A stretch of 64,000 bases of DNA from an uncultured Alphaproteobacteria bacterium (GCA_937926445.1 CALBAK010000052.1:1-64000); one strand, 5' to 3'. Positions 7,741 through 17,324 are shown, numbered from the stretch's first letter. The notes: generated by a model not told the origin, from the letters alone. A program made the numbers and translations.

Positions 7741-8748
7741 TCACTTGGCCAGGCCGAGCCCCTTCATCACCGCCCCGGTCGATTCGTCGCGTGCCTTCAT
7801 GAAGGCCGCGAACTCCTGCGGCGGCGCGTAGACGGTGGCGAAGCCGCGGCTCGCCATGAAGTCCTGGAACTCCTTGCTGTCGTAGACCTTCTTGGCGAGC
7901 GGCACGAGCTTGTCGGTGACCTCCTCGGGAAGCCCCTTGGGCCCGGCGAGCCCCCGCCAGGCGCCCAGCTGGAAGTCGATCCCGGTCGCCTCCTCGAGGG
8001 TGGGGACGTCGGGGAAGGTGGCGTTCCGCTCCTTGCCCATGAGCGCGAGGGCTCGAACCTTACCGGCGTCGATCAGGGCCTTGGCCTCCGGTACCGAGCA
8101 GGTGACGAAGTCGACACCGCCTGCGACCATGTCCTGGAGCGCCGTGGCGGCACCGGTCGAGGGCACCCATTGGACGTGGTCGGCCGGCAGACCGGCAGCC
8201 ACCAGCATGCCGCCGAGCGCGATGTGCCAGCTGCCACCCTGGGCGGTGCCGGAGGCCTTGAACTTGCCCTTGGGCGCGGCCCTGATCGCGTCCAGGAGCT
8301 CCTTGGCGCTCTTGTAGGGCGAATCGCTGCGCACGATGACCCCCGCCGGGTCCTCGTTCACGAGGGCGATCGGCGTGTAGTCCGTCCAATTGAGTTCGGT
8401 CAGACCCTGCCAGTGCATCGCGCCGATCTCGAAAGTGATGAGGCCGATCGTGTAGCCGTCGGGCGGGGCCGTAGCGATCGCCGAATGACCGACCACGCCC
8501 GAGCCGCCGGTCCGGTTGACGACGTTCACCGGCACGCCGAGATCGGGCTCCATGAGTTTGGCGATGATCCGCGCGGTCGCATCGGTGCCGCCGCCGGCGG
8601 CCCAGGGCACGATCAGGGTGATCGGCCGCTCGGGCCAAGCGGCCGAGGCCGGATTGGCGAGCGCGAACACGAGGGTGCCGAGCGCTGCGGCCAAAAGGGC
8701 CGTGCGGCGCGTCCATGCGTGGCGCGGCGAGCCTTTCGTCTTCCTCAT
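7741..8748 (-). CDS. tctC: Tripartite tricarboxylate transporter binding protein TctC (Bug family)
   Basis: Periplasmic solute receptor of the Bug/TctC family, 335 residues. A signal peptide runs to about residue 36 (RRTALLAAALGTLVFALANPASA). Family landmarks: WPERPITLIVPWAAGGGTDATARIIA near the mature N-terminus, VVNRTGGSGVVGHSA, PPDGYTIGLI and the Gly-rich C-terminal lobe with RGLAGPKGLP. The ATG at 8748 has a GGGAGG SD eight bases upstream. It heads the tctCBA-MFS operon and is divergent from prkA. Bug proteins are numerous and bind varied carboxylates, amides or nicotinate-like compounds; the ligand is unknown. Confidence 0.93.
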   Translation of the reverse strand: MRKTKGSPRHAWTRRTALLAAALGTLVFALANPASAAWPERPITLIVPWAAGGGTDATARIIAKLMEPDLGVPVNVVNRTGGSGVVGHSAIATAPPDGYTIGLITFEIGAMHWQGLTELNWTDYTPIALVNEDPAGVIVRSDSPYKSAKELLDAIRAAPKGKFKASGTAQGGSWHIALGGMLVAAGLPADHVQWVPSTGAATALQDMVAGGVDFVTCSVPEAKALIDAGKVRALALMGKERNATFPDVPTLEEATGIDFQLGAWRGLAGPKGLPEEVTDKLVPLAKKVYDSKEFQDFMASRGFATVYAPPQEFAAFMKARDESTGAVMKGLGLAK

Positions 8749-8750
8749 CG

Positions 8751-8800
8751 AACAGCCTCCCCCTCTCGGGCGGGGAACAGCCTTCCCCTCTCGGGCGGGC
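8751..8800. repeat. 25-bp tandem duplication in the tctC leader
   Basis: Bases 8751-8775 and 8776-8800 are two head-to-tail copies that differ at only two positions. The unit contains the tctC SD sequence, so on the minus strand the leader carries two SD-like GGGGAGG/GGGGAAGG elements, the nearer one in use. It could affect ribosome loading or be a slippage product. Confidence 0.8.
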
Positions 8801-8935
8801 GCGCAGGCCCCATCCCGACCCGAAGCGAGAGGCTAGCGGCCGCGCACCGCCGCGCCAAGCGCGTCGCGGTTCTGGCCGGGCTGCATCGGCCTCGTGCCCA
8901 AGGCGGCGCATTTCCGAGAAATCCGGCTCCTCGGC

Positions 8936-8963
8936 TTGACGCGGCGGGCCTCGTCTCTAGAGT
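8936..8963 (+). promoter_or_regulatory. Sigma70-like promoter for prkA operon
   Basis: TTGACG at 8936-8941 and TAGAGT at 8958-8963, spacer 16 bases, upstream of prkA. Predicted transcription start near 8970, leaving a leader of about 410 bases before prkA at 9382. The leader has no convincing gene but is rich in GATC-containing inverted repeats around 9178-9250. Related family operons are stress or starvation induced, so an alternative sigma factor may also act here. Confidence 0.45.
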
Positions 8964-9381
8964 ACAAGTCGGGTGATGGAGATCGACGGAGCGGATCGGA
9001 CCCTGAGCGAATGATCGTCACGGAGGCGGCCTTCGGCCGTGGCGTTCCGGACCAGATCAACCAGCGTCGGGCCAAAGACCCAGAGTTTCCCGTCCCGCCG
9101 GACCGTCGGTCCGGTGCCGATCTCTCGAAAGCCGTCACCCGATCGTCATCGTGCAGCATGCCGGCCGCGCCGCGGCCCCGGATCGATCCGCCGAGGATCG
9201 GCCCGCCGGGGATCCACCCGGAGTACGACCGGGACCGGATCGATCGACACTCCGTCACGAGAGCGTGGTTGATTTGACGGGACGGCCCCTTCTGGTGGCC
9301 GGGGTGGAAGGTCGCGCGACGGTCGACATGCGAGGTGGGGGAGCGGAGAGGCCTCGCGAGCGAGCGGAGAGGTAGAAGCGG

Positions 9382-11313
9382 ATGCAGGCTTCGAAGAGCG
9401 ACTTCCGGTCCCTGATCGAGCAGGACCGGCTTGCCCGCAGCAAGCGGGCCTGGCGCGGCACGTTGCTCGACTATCTGGAGCTCGTGAAGCAGAACCCGAG
9501 GCTCGCCGACCTCGCCCACCAACGCATGTACCGGATGATCGTCGACGCCGGCGTCTCCGAGATCGACGTCGAATCGGATCCACGCGCCAAGCGGGTATTC
9601 GGCGACCAGCACGTCAAGGTCTACAACTTCTTCAAGGACGAGTTCTTCGGCATGGAGCGGACGCTCGACAAGATCGTCCGCTACTTCCACTCGGCAGCGA
9701 TGGGCGGCGAGGAGGCGCGTCAGGTCCTCTACCTCATGGGGCCGGTGGGTTCGGGCAAGAGCTCGCTCGTCGAGCGCTTGAAGCGCGGCCTCGAGGAGCT
9801 CGACCCGATCTACGTGATCGAGGGCTCGCCGACTTTCTGCAACCCTCTGTGCCTGATCCCGCGGCATCTGCGGCCGGCCTTCGAGGAGATGCTCGGGGTC
9901 CGCATCGAGGGTGACATCGACCCGGTCACCCGCTGGCGGCTCGTCAACGAGTACAAGGGCGAATACGAGAAGATGCCGGTGGTCACCATGTCCTTCTCGA
10001 TCCGCGCCCGGCGCGGGATCGGCGTGGTGCCGCCGGTGGATCCGAACAACCAGGACACCTCGGTGCTGATCGGCTCCGAGGACATTTCCAAGCTCGACCG
10101 CTACAGCGAGGGCGATCCGCGGGTCCTCGAGCTCAACGGCGCCTTCAACGTCGGCAATCGCGGGATGGTGGAGTTCATCGAGGTCTTCAAGAACGAGACC
10201 GAGTACCTCCACACGATGATCACCGCGACGCAGGAGAAGATGGTGCCGGCGCCCGGCCGGCACGGCACGATCTACGTCGACACGGTGATCGTCGCTCACA
10301 GCAACGAGGCCGAGTGGCAGAAGTTCAAGGCCGACCACACCAACGAAGCGATCCTCGACCGGATCGTCGTGGTCAAGGTACCCTACAACCTCCGCCTCTC
10401 CGAAGAAGTCAAGATCTACAAGAAGTTCCTCAAGCGCTCGCACTTCGACCTGAAGATCGCGCCGCACACCCTCGAGATCGCCTCCATGTTCGCGATCCTC
10501 TCGCGGCTCGAGCCGACGCCGAAGTGCGATCTGTTGACCAAGCTCAAGATCTACAACGGCGAGGAGGTGCTGGAGAAGGGCCGGCCCAAGAAGCTCACCG
10601 CGCACGAGCTGCGCGAGGACGCCAAGCGCGAGGGCCTGTTCGGTATCTCCACCCGCTTCATCATGAAGGCGCTCGATGTCGCGCTGACCCGCAGCAACGG
10701 CTCGATCCATCCGATCAACGTCCGCGAGGCGTTGATCGGCATGGTCAAAGAAGCCGACTTCGCCGAGGACCTCAAGAAACAGTACCTCGAGTTCCTGCAG
10801 GACACCCTGCACAAGGTGTATCTGGAGCTGCTCGAGAAGGACATCACCAAGGCCTTCGTCTACAGCTTCAAGGACCAGGCCGAGACGCTGTTCCAGAACT
10901 ATCTCGACAACGCCGAGGCCTACGTCACCAAGTCCAAAGTCAAGGACCCGGTGACGCGGGAAGAGATGTATCCCGACGAGGGCTTCTTGAAGTCGATCGA
11001 GGAGCAGATCGCGATCATCGGTCCGGCGGCCGACGGCTTCCGCCAGGAGGTGATCGCCTATCTCTGGTCGGCGATGCGCCGCGGCGAGACGCTGTCGTAC
11101 ACGGCCTACGAGCCCTTGAAGGAAGCGATCGAGAAGAAGCTCATGAACTCGGTGCGCGACATCAGCCGCATCATCACCAAGGCCCGGACGCGCAACGAGG
11201 AGCAGCGGCAGAAATACGATGCCATGGTCGAGAATCTGCTGGCGCAGGGTTACCCGGAGGACAGCATCGACACGATCCTCAAATATGCCGCCAACCATCT
11301 CTGGAAGGATTGA
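9382..11313 (+). CDS. prkA: PrkA family serine protein kinase (YeaG-like)
   Basis: Cytosolic kinase of the PrkA/YeaG family, 643 residues, the usual length. The N-terminal AAA-like PrkA domain carries the Walker A loop GPVGSGKSS (residues 120-128); the C-terminal part holds the PrkA kinase-like domain (TRNEEQRQKYDAMVENLLAQGYPE near the end). In E. coli YeaG acts in nitrogen starvation and metabolic adaptation, and in Bacillus PrkA acts in sporulation. Here it heads an operon with a DUF444/YeaH protein and SpoVR, the conserved order. Spacing to the next gene is 42 bases. SD-like GGAGAGG lies shortly upstream. Confidence 0.95.
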   Translation: MQASKSDFRSLIEQDRLARSKRAWRGTLLDYLELVKQNPRLADLAHQRMYRMIVDAGVSEIDVESDPRAKRVFGDQHVKVYNFFKDEFFGMERTLDKIVRYFHSAAMGGEEARQVLYLMGPVGSGKSSLVERLKRGLEELDPIYVIEGSPTFCNPLCLIPRHLRPAFEEMLGVRIEGDIDPVTRWRLVNEYKGEYEKMPVVTMSFSIRARRGIGVVPPVDPNNQDTSVLIGSEDISKLDRYSEGDPRVLELNGAFNVGNRGMVEFIEVFKNETEYLHTMITATQEKMVPAPGRHGTIYVDTVIVAHSNEAEWQKFKADHTNEAILDRIVVVKVPYNLRLSEEVKIYKKFLKRSHFDLKIAPHTLEIASMFAILSRLEPTPKCDLLTKLKIYNGEEVLEKGRPKKLTAHELREDAKREGLFGISTRFIMKALDVALTRSNGSIHPINVREALIGMVKEADFAEDLKKQYLEFLQDTLHKVYLELLEKDITKAFVYSFKDQAETLFQNYLDNAEAYVTKSKVKDPVTREEMYPDEGFLKSIEEQIAIIGPAADGFRQEVIAYLWSAMRRGETLSYTAYEPLKEAIEKKLMNSVRDISRIITKARTRNEEQRQKYDAMVENLLAQGYPEDSIDTILKYAANHLWKD

Positions 11314-11355
11314 GCCGCGCCCGGCGGGGCGGCCGACGGAGCCGGAGGGCCGCGC

Positions 11356-12540
11356 GTGAGTACGGTGTTCCGGCCCTACAGCGAGAGCGACGCGCTGCGC
11401 TCCGATCGCAGTGCCGCCGACCGCAAGCGCCATCGCGAGAAACTGCGCAAGGCGCTCAAGGAGAACATCGCCGACATCATCGCGGAAGAAAGTATCATCG
11501 GTCGCGACCGCGACCGGATCATCAAGGTGCCGATCCGCGGCGTGCGCGAGTATCGCTTCGTCTTCGGCGAGAACGAGGGCGGGGTCGGCACCGGCGACGG
11601 CTCGACCCGGCCGGGCCAGGTGATCGGCCAGGCCGGACAGAAGGGTGAGCGAGGGCCCGGCCCGGCGGGCAGCGATCCCGGCGTCGACTATTACGAGACC
11701 GAGATCACGCTCGACGAGCTCGTCGAGATCATGTTCGAGGACCTCGAACTCCCCGACCTCGAGCGCAAGGTTCTGCGTCAGCTCCTGGCCGATCGCACCG
11801 CCAAGCGGCAGGGCTACAAGAAGCAGGGTATCCGGGTCCATCTCGACCGCAGGCGCACCGTTCGGGCGAAGATTCGGCGGCGGATCGCCGCCGGCGTACC
11901 GGCCGAGACCGAGGAAGGCGAGCCGCAGCCCTTCGCGTTTCGCAAGGATGATCTGACCTACCGTCGCCTCGTGGAAGAGCCGCGCGAAGAGAGCAACGCC
12001 GTGGTGCTCTGCATCATGGACACCTCGGGCTCGATGGATCGTCTCAAGAAGTATCTCGCGCGCAGCTTCTTTTTCCTCCTCTACCAGTTCGTGCGCAGCA
12101 AGTACGAGAACACCCAACTCGTCTTCATCGGCCACCACACCGAGGCCAAGGAGGTGACCGAGCACGAGTTCTTCCACAAGGGCGAATCGGGCGGCACGCT
12201 GATCTCCTCGGGCTACAAGAAGGCCCTGGAGATCATCGAGGACCGCTACCATCCCGACCATTGGAACATCTACGCCTTCCACTGTTCGGACGGCGACAAT
12301 TTCGAGAGCGACAACGAGGCGGCGCTCGAGGCCGCGGCCCGGCTCTGCGAGGTCTGCAACCTGTTCGGCTACGGAGAGATCAAGCCGCTCGGCTCGCACT
12401 ATTACGACAGCTCGATGCTGGAGCAGTTCAAGGCGCTGGAAGCGGACAATTTCCACGCCGTGCTGATCGAACGGCGCGAGGACGTCTGGCCCGCCTTCCG
12501 CCAGCTCATGGCCAAGGACCGGGAGAAGCTGCTGCCGTGA
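11356..12540 (+). CDS. YeaH/YhbH family DUF444 protein with VWA-like domain
   Basis: Protein of 394 residues from a GTG start, member of the DUF444 family (YeaH in E. coli, YhbH in Bacillus). The C-terminal half has a von Willebrand A-like metal site, MDTSGSM at about residues 221-227, within IMDTSGSMDRLKKYLARSFF. The N-terminal half is charged and contains an insert of Gly-rich residues (GGVGTGDGSTRPGQ). Function is not known in detail; it is nearly always encoded with PrkA and SpoVR and is taken to be part of the same stress module. Its stop overlaps the spoVR start. Confidence 0.93.
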   Translation: MSTVFRPYSESDALRSDRSAADRKRHREKLRKALKENIADIIAEESIIGRDRDRIIKVPIRGVREYRFVFGENEGGVGTGDGSTRPGQVIGQAGQKGERGPGPAGSDPGVDYYETEITLDELVEIMFEDLELPDLERKVLRQLLADRTAKRQGYKKQGIRVHLDRRRTVRAKIRRRIAAGVPAETEEGEPQPFAFRKDDLTYRRLVEEPREESNAVVLCIMDTSGSMDRLKKYLARSFFFLLYQFVRSKYENTQLVFIGHHTEAKEVTEHEFFHKGESGGTLISSGYKKALEIIEDRYHPDHWNIYAFHCSDGDNFESDNEAALEAAARLCEVCNLFGYGEIKPLGSHYYDSSMLEQFKALEADNFHAVLIERREDVWPAFRQLMAKDREKLLP

Positions 12541-13940
12541 GCGAATGGACCCTGGCCGAGCTCGAGCGTTGGGACGAGCGGATCCGCGAGAAGGTCGCCG
12601 AATTCGGACTCGACTGCTATCCGCAGGAGTTCGAGATCTGCGACCAGAACGCGATGCTGGGCTACATGGCCTATCACGGCATGCCGGCCCACTATCCGCA
12701 CTGGTCCTACGGCAAGGCCTACGAGCAGACCAAGACGATGTACGACCACGGAGTCACCGGTCTGCCCTACGAGCTCGTCATCAACAGTAATCCCTGCCTC
12801 GCGTACCTGATGCGCGACAATAGCCTGCTGTTGCAGATCCTGACAATCGCGCATGTCTACGGGCACAACGACTTCTTCAAGAACAACTTCACCTTCAGGA
12901 GCGCCACCCGGGCGAGCGAAACGCTGGCCGCCTTCAAAACCCGCGCCGACCGCGTCCGCCGCTATGCCGAAGACCCCTCGATCGGGGCCGACGCCGTCGA
13001 GCAGTTCCTCGATGCGGCGCATGCCCTCGCCTTCAATCGCAACCGCAACCAGGCGATCCGCAAGCTCGACCCGCAGGCCCTGCGCGAGCGGGCGCTCGAG
13101 CGGTCCCGGCCGCGTCCCGACCCCTTCGCCGCCCTGCACCGCCGGCCGGAGCCGGTCGAGCCCGAGCTGCGCCGCACCCCGCTCGAGCCCGACCTCGACC
13201 TCTTGCTCTTCATCCGCGACCACAATCGCGATCTCGCCGACTGGCAGAAGGACCTGTTGACGATCGTCGACGAGGAGGCCCGCTACTTCCTGCCGCAGAT
13301 CGAAACCAAGATCATGAACGAGGGGTGGGCCAGCTTCTGGCACCACCGGATCTTGACCGCGCTCGAGCTGCCGGCCGATCTGCATCTCGAGTTCCTGGTC
13401 CGCCACAACCAGGTCGTGAGCCCACACCGGGGCGGCATCAACCCCTATCATCTGGGCTTCTGCGTCTGGCGCGACATCGAGCGCCGCTTCGGTGGCGAGG
13501 GCACCGCCGAAGCCCGCGCCAAGCTCGTGGCGGTGCGCGAGACCGACCGCGACACCTCCTTCCTGCGCCGCTTCCTCACCCGCGAGCTCATGCAGGAGCT
13601 CGACCTCTTCATCTGGAAGCCGCGCGGCGAGCACCTCGTCGTCTCCGAGGTCAGCGACGAGGAGGGCTGGGAGGCCGTCAAGGCCCAGCTGCTCATGCAG
13701 GTCGGCACGGGCTCGATCCCGGTCATCGCCGTGGTCGACGCCGACTATCGCGGCACGCGCACCCTCTATCTGCGGCACGAGCACGACGGGCGCGACCTCG
13801 ACATCGGCAGTGCGGAGAAGACGCTCGCCCACGTCCGCACGCTCTGGGGGCACAAGGTCCACCTCGAGACCCGTCTCAAGGGCCGACCGGCGCTCCTCAC
13901 CTCCGGCCCCGACGGGTTCGACGCGAAGCTCCTGGTCTGA
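12537..13940 (+). CDS. spoVR: SpoVR family protein
   Basis: SpoVR/YcgB family protein of 467 residues. The GTG start at 12537 overlaps the DUF444 stop as GTGA, so the frame's 5' extension is discarded. Landmarks: MAYHGMPAHYPHWSYGK, LPYELVINSNPCLAYLM, HVYGHNDFFKNN and NEGWASFWHHRI, all strongly conserved in the family; the several His and Asp residues suggest a metal site. In Bacillus it is linked to spore cortex formation, but in proteobacteria it belongs to the PrkA-YeaH stress module. The gene ends 8 bases before the converging glycosyltransferase stop. Confidence 0.95.
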   Translation: MSEWTLAELERWDERIREKVAEFGLDCYPQEFEICDQNAMLGYMAYHGMPAHYPHWSYGKAYEQTKTMYDHGVTGLPYELVINSNPCLAYLMRDNSLLLQILTIAHVYGHNDFFKNNFTFRSATRASETLAAFKTRADRVRRYAEDPSIGADAVEQFLDAAHALAFNRNRNQAIRKLDPQALRERALERSRPRPDPFAALHRRPEPVEPELRRTPLEPDLDLLLFIRDHNRDLADWQKDLLTIVDEEARYFLPQIETKIMNEGWASFWHHRILTALELPADLHLEFLVRHNQVVSPHRGGINPYHLGFCVWRDIERRFGGEGTAEARAKLVAVRETDRDTSFLRRFLTRELMQELDLFIWKPRGEHLVVSEVSDEEGWEAVKAQLLMQVGTGSIPVIAVVDADYRGTRTLYLRHEHDGRDLDIGSAEKTLAHVRTLWGHKVHLETRLKGRPALLTSGPDGFDAKLLV

Positions 13941-13948
13941 GCCGGACC

Positions 13949-14947
13949 TCAGCCCAGCGCGGTCCAGAACAGGGGGCGGTTGGCGAGCGTCGGCAGGCGG
14001 TCACCGCGCAGGCGCCGGACGACCGCCTCGCCGAGGCCACGGGCGAGGAGGCCCAGGAGAGCGGGTTGCCGTCCGAGAAGCCGCGCGAGCTCGGCGAGCT
14101 CGCCGCGACGGGCAGCGTCCAACGCCCGGCGGTAGAGCGCGGCGAGCTCGATCCGTGCCCGCCTTCGGGCGAGGGCCGCCCCGACGCGCGGATCGGGGTG
14201 CGCCGCGAGGCTCCGCTCGGCGAGCGACTGCACCGCGAGCATGTGATCGAGCGTGGCGAGCGGGCTCGTCCCGGTAACCTGCGAGTCCGGTCGCAGCCGG
14301 TAGTGGTAGAGCGGCTCGGCCAAGAGCCAGCAGGCGGCTCCCGCGGCCATGCAATCCACGGCGAAGAGGAAATCGTCCGAACGGCCCGCCTCGGGTCGGA
14401 AGCGGACCCCGCTGCGCAGGAGGAAATCGCGCCGGATCAGCGGCTTGAGCGTGCCGTAGCCGATCGTCTCGGGGGGATCGCGATCGAGGAAACGGACGGG
14501 GTCGAGCGGGCTCGCTCCGGCCGGCTCCTCGAGCAGCAGCCGGGCCGCCCGCCAGCCCGTCCCTTCCGCCTCGATCCATTGATCGTCGGCGAGCCAGTCG
14601 GCGCCGACCGCCTCGGCCACCTTCACCATCCGGTCGAGCCGCTCGGGGGCCATCCGGTCGTCGGCGTCGAGGAGCGCGATCCAACGCCCGCGAGCGCAGG
14701 CGAGCCCGTCGTTGCGGGCCGCGGCGGAGCCACCGTTCACCGGCCGGAGCACGAGCCGCACGCGCGGATCGGCCTCGGCGAACCGCCGGGCCTTCTCCAC
14801 CGTGCCGTCGGTCGAGGCGTCGTCGACCAGGATCAGCTCGAGGTCGGCCAGCGTCTGGCCGAGCGCCGAGGCCGCCCCCGCGGCGAGCCACTGCGCCGCG
14901 TTCCAGCACGGCACCAGCACGCTGACCTCGGGCCCCTCGCGCGCCAT
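13949..14947 (-). CDS. Family 2 glycosyltransferase, GT-A fold
   Basis: Soluble GT2 enzyme of 332 residues with no membrane segment. Seen: VSVLVPCWNAAQWL at the N-terminus, ILVDDASTDGT (first acidic motif, about residues 39-49), AARNDGLACARG and the DxD motif LLDADD near residue 94. This resembles transferases that build capsule, lipopolysaccharide or lipid-linked glycans. It stands alone, convergent with spoVR and followed upstream by a 194-base gap before the exonuclease gene on the other strand. Donor and acceptor are unknown. Confidence 0.85.
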   Translation of the reverse strand: MAREGPEVSVLVPCWNAAQWLAAGAASALGQTLADLELILVDDASTDGTVEKARRFAEADPRVRLVLRPVNGGSAAARNDGLACARGRWIALLDADDRMAPERLDRMVKVAEAVGADWLADDQWIEAEGTGWRAARLLLEEPAGASPLDPVRFLDRDPPETIGYGTLKPLIRRDFLLRSGVRFRPEAGRSDDFLFAVDCMAAGAACWLLAEPLYHYRLRPDSQVTGTSPLATLDHMLAVQSLAERSLAAHPDPRVGAALARRRARIELAALYRRALDAARRGELAELARLLGRQPALLGLLARGLGEAVVRRLRGDRLPTLANRPLFWTALG

Positions 14948-15141
14948 TTCCGCTCACGCCCCCCCGGCAGTGTCCGATCGTCCTTCGGCTCACCCGATAG
15001 ACCAGCGGCCGCTCGCGGGCGAGCCCCAGGGCCGTGCGGCCGGGCCGGTCGAGCACGGGGGTGCGCTTGCCGAGCGGGCCCCGGGCGGGCTAGCCGGCGC
15101 GCGGGCCGGTGCGGTGCCGGCCACGAGCTCGGGGATCGCGC

Positions 15142-15939
15142 GTGCGGCTTCGGATCACCACCTGGAACGCCAACTCGGTCCGCCTGCGGGAGGCGGCACT
15201 GCGCCGGATCGTCGCCGAGATCCGCCCGGACGTGCTCTGCCTGCAGGAGACCAAGGTCGAGGACGACAAATTCCCGCACGAGCTGTTCGCCGAGCTCGGC
15301 TTTCCCTGGCGCCACGTGCACGGCCAGAAGGCCTATCACGGCGTGGCGATCCTTTCGAAGCTGCCGCTCGAGGATTGCCACAGCCGCAAGTGGTGCGGGG
15401 TGGAGGACTGCCGCCACGCGGTCTGCCGCCTGCCCGGTGGGATCGAGCTGCACGATCTCTACATCCCCGCGGGCGGCGACCTCCCCGACCCCGAGGTCAA
15501 CCCGAAGTTCGCCCACAAGCTCGCCATGCTGCGCGAGCTCACGGACTGGTTCGCCGCCAGGAAGGGCGACGGCGCCCGGCTCGTGCTCCTGGGCGATCTC
15601 AACATCGCTCCGCTCGAGAACGACGTCTGGAACCACCGTCAGCTCTTGGACGTGGTTTCGCACACGCCCGTCGAGACCGAGGGGCTGCTGGCGCTCCAAC
15701 GCGCTTACGGCTTCCTCGACGCGGTCCGGGCCGTGATCCCGCCCGAGAAGAAGCTCTACACCTGGTGGTCCTACCGGGCGCGCGACTGGGCGGCTTCCGA
15801 CCGCGGCCGCCGCCTCGACCACATTTGGCTCTCCCCCGCCCTCGCGCCCGCGCTTCTGACGGCCGAGGTCCGGCGCGACGCCCGCGGATGGGAGAACCCC
15901 TCGGACCACGTGCCGGTCACGGTCGAGCTCGCGCTCTGA
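15142..15939 (+). CDS. xthA: Exodeoxyribonuclease III
   Basis: DNA repair nuclease of the exonuclease III/AP endonuclease class, 265 residues. The GTG at 15142 gives the usual N-terminus (LRITTWNANSVR) and is preceded by a GGGGA SD; the frame also allows a GTG at 15109. Motifs: WNANSVR, LCLQETKVED (metal-binding Glu), YHGVAILSK, GDLNIAPLENDVWN and the catalytic His of NPSDHVPV at the C-terminus. It cuts abasic sites and degrades 3' ends during base excision repair. It stands alone. Confidence 0.92.
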   Translation: MRLRITTWNANSVRLREAALRRIVAEIRPDVLCLQETKVEDDKFPHELFAELGFPWRHVHGQKAYHGVAILSKLPLEDCHSRKWCGVEDCRHAVCRLPGGIELHDLYIPAGGDLPDPEVNPKFAHKLAMLRELTDWFAARKGDGARLVLLGDLNIAPLENDVWNHRQLLDVVSHTPVETEGLLALQRAYGFLDAVRAVIPPEKKLYTWWSYRARDWAASDRGRRLDHIWLSPALAPALLTAEVRRDARGWENPSDHVPVTVELAL

Positions 15940-16364
15940 GGGGGAGCTCGCGGCGCTCGAGCCACCGCCGGTCGGCGTGCGGGGCTCACCCGGCTCCGCC
16001 GAGCAGGCGCCGATCCGTCCGCCCGTCTCGCGACCGGTCGGCACGAGCGCGAGGATCGCGGCGAGCGAGGTGCGTCGGGGCCAGCGGCACGGGTAGCGGG
16101 TGGTCGTTAGCGTCGTGCGGGCCGATCGCCGCGGCCGTCGCCGGTGCCGTGGTCGAACGAGCGCGCCCGACGGGCTCCGACCGCCGCCCCGGCAGCGCGG
16201 CCCGCTGCCGTCGATTTCGCCGCCGCTGCGGCACGGCGCGCTGGAGCCGGCGGCTCTGCGCGGGCGGTGAGGGCGGGGTGCGGCACGTGTGCCGACGGGC
16301 TCCCGGCCGGCTGGACGGGGCCCGACCGGCCGGCCAGGATCCCCCGATCGGAAGGGGAGGGACC
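15940..16364. other. Intergenic region, no gene recognised
   Basis: This 425-base stretch between xthA and the ketopantoate reductase gene is very GC-rich with many short inverted repeats. Frames are open on both strands, but the translations are Arg/Ala/Pro-rich shadows without family features. The only firm element is the GGGGAGG SD at 16354-16360. Confidence 0.6.
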
Positions 16365-17324
16365 ATGCGGATCGCGGTCGTCGGGGTCGGTGCGGTGGGC
16401 GGCTGTTTCGGGGCCCGGCTCGCCGCGGCCGGGGAGGACCTGGTCTTCGTCGCCCGCGGCGCGCACGGCCGGGCATTGCGCACGGGCGGGCTGCGGCTCC
16501 GCTCGCCGCTCGGCGACCTCCACCTGAAGCCCTTGCGCGTCCTGGCCCCGGGCGAGCGCTCCGACCGCCCGGTCGACCTCGTTCTGGTCGCGGTCAAAAT
16601 GTACGATCTGGTCGCCGCCGCACCGGCCGTGGCGGCGCTGGCCGGCCCCGAGACGCTCGTCCTGCCGGTCGAGAACGGGGTCGAGGCGGGCGACATCCTG
16701 GAACCCGTGGTCGCCCCGGCGACAGTTGCACCCGCCGTCGCCTATATCGGCGGTCACATCGAGGCGCCGGGGGTGATCCGCCACGTCGGCACCACCGCCC
16801 GGCTGGTCTTCGGTTCGCCGGACGGCCGCGCCGACCCGCGTCTCGAGGCGTTCGCCGCCGCCTGCCGGCGGGCCGGGATCGACCACGTCGCGAGCCCGGC
16901 CATGGCGGTCGAGCTCTGGCGCAAGTTCGTTTTCCTCGCGCCCTTCGCGGCGATGACCGCTCTCGCCCGGGTCTCGGCCGGCGGCCTGCGCGGGGATCCG
17001 GCGCTCTGGGCTCGCACCCGGGCGCTGGTCGAGGAAGCGGTGGCGGTCGGCCGAGCGCGCGGGGTGCCGCTGCCCGGGGACGTCGTCGAGGACCGGCTCG
17101 CCCTGATCCGCGGCCTGCCGGCCGACATGCGCTCCTCGATGCTCGCCGACCTCCTGGCCGGCCGCCGGCTCGAGCTCGAGTGGCTCCTCGGCGCAGTCGT
17201 CCGCTCGGGCGAAACCGCGGGCGTCCCGGTTCCCGAGAGCCGGGCGGTTCTCGAGGCGCTGCAAGCGGCGCTCGCCGCCGGGGCGCCGGCTCAGGTCGAG
17301 GGCGGGGAGCGGACCAGGCGATAG
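16365..17324 (+). CDS. panE: Ketopantoate reductase (2-dehydropantoate 2-reductase)
   Basis: NADPH-dependent reductase of 319 residues for the pantothenate route, or a paralogue acting on a related 2-keto acid. The ATG has a GGGGAGG SD four bases upstream. The Rossmann motif GVGAVGG sits at residues 7-13; NGVE is found in LPVENGVEAGD, and the catalytic Lys lies in ELWRKFVFLAPFAAMTAL. The C-terminal helical domain ends with SSMLADLLAGRRLELEWLLG, a strong ApbA/PanE hallmark. The last 34 bases overlap the end of the response regulator gene on the other strand, so both convergent genes share a 3' end. Confidence 0.9.
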   Translation: MRIAVVGVGAVGGCFGARLAAAGEDLVFVARGAHGRALRTGGLRLRSPLGDLHLKPLRVLAPGERSDRPVDLVLVAVKMYDLVAAAPAVAALAGPETLVLPVENGVEAGDILEPVVAPATVAPAVAYIGGHIEAPGVIRHVGTTARLVFGSPDGRADPRLEAFAAACRRAGIDHVASPAMAVELWRKFVFLAPFAAMTALARVSAGGLRGDPALWARTRALVEEAVAVGRARGVPLPGDVVEDRLALIRGLPADMRSSMLADLLAGRRLELEWLLGAVVRSGETAGVPVPESRAVLEALQAALAAGAPAQVEGGERTRR

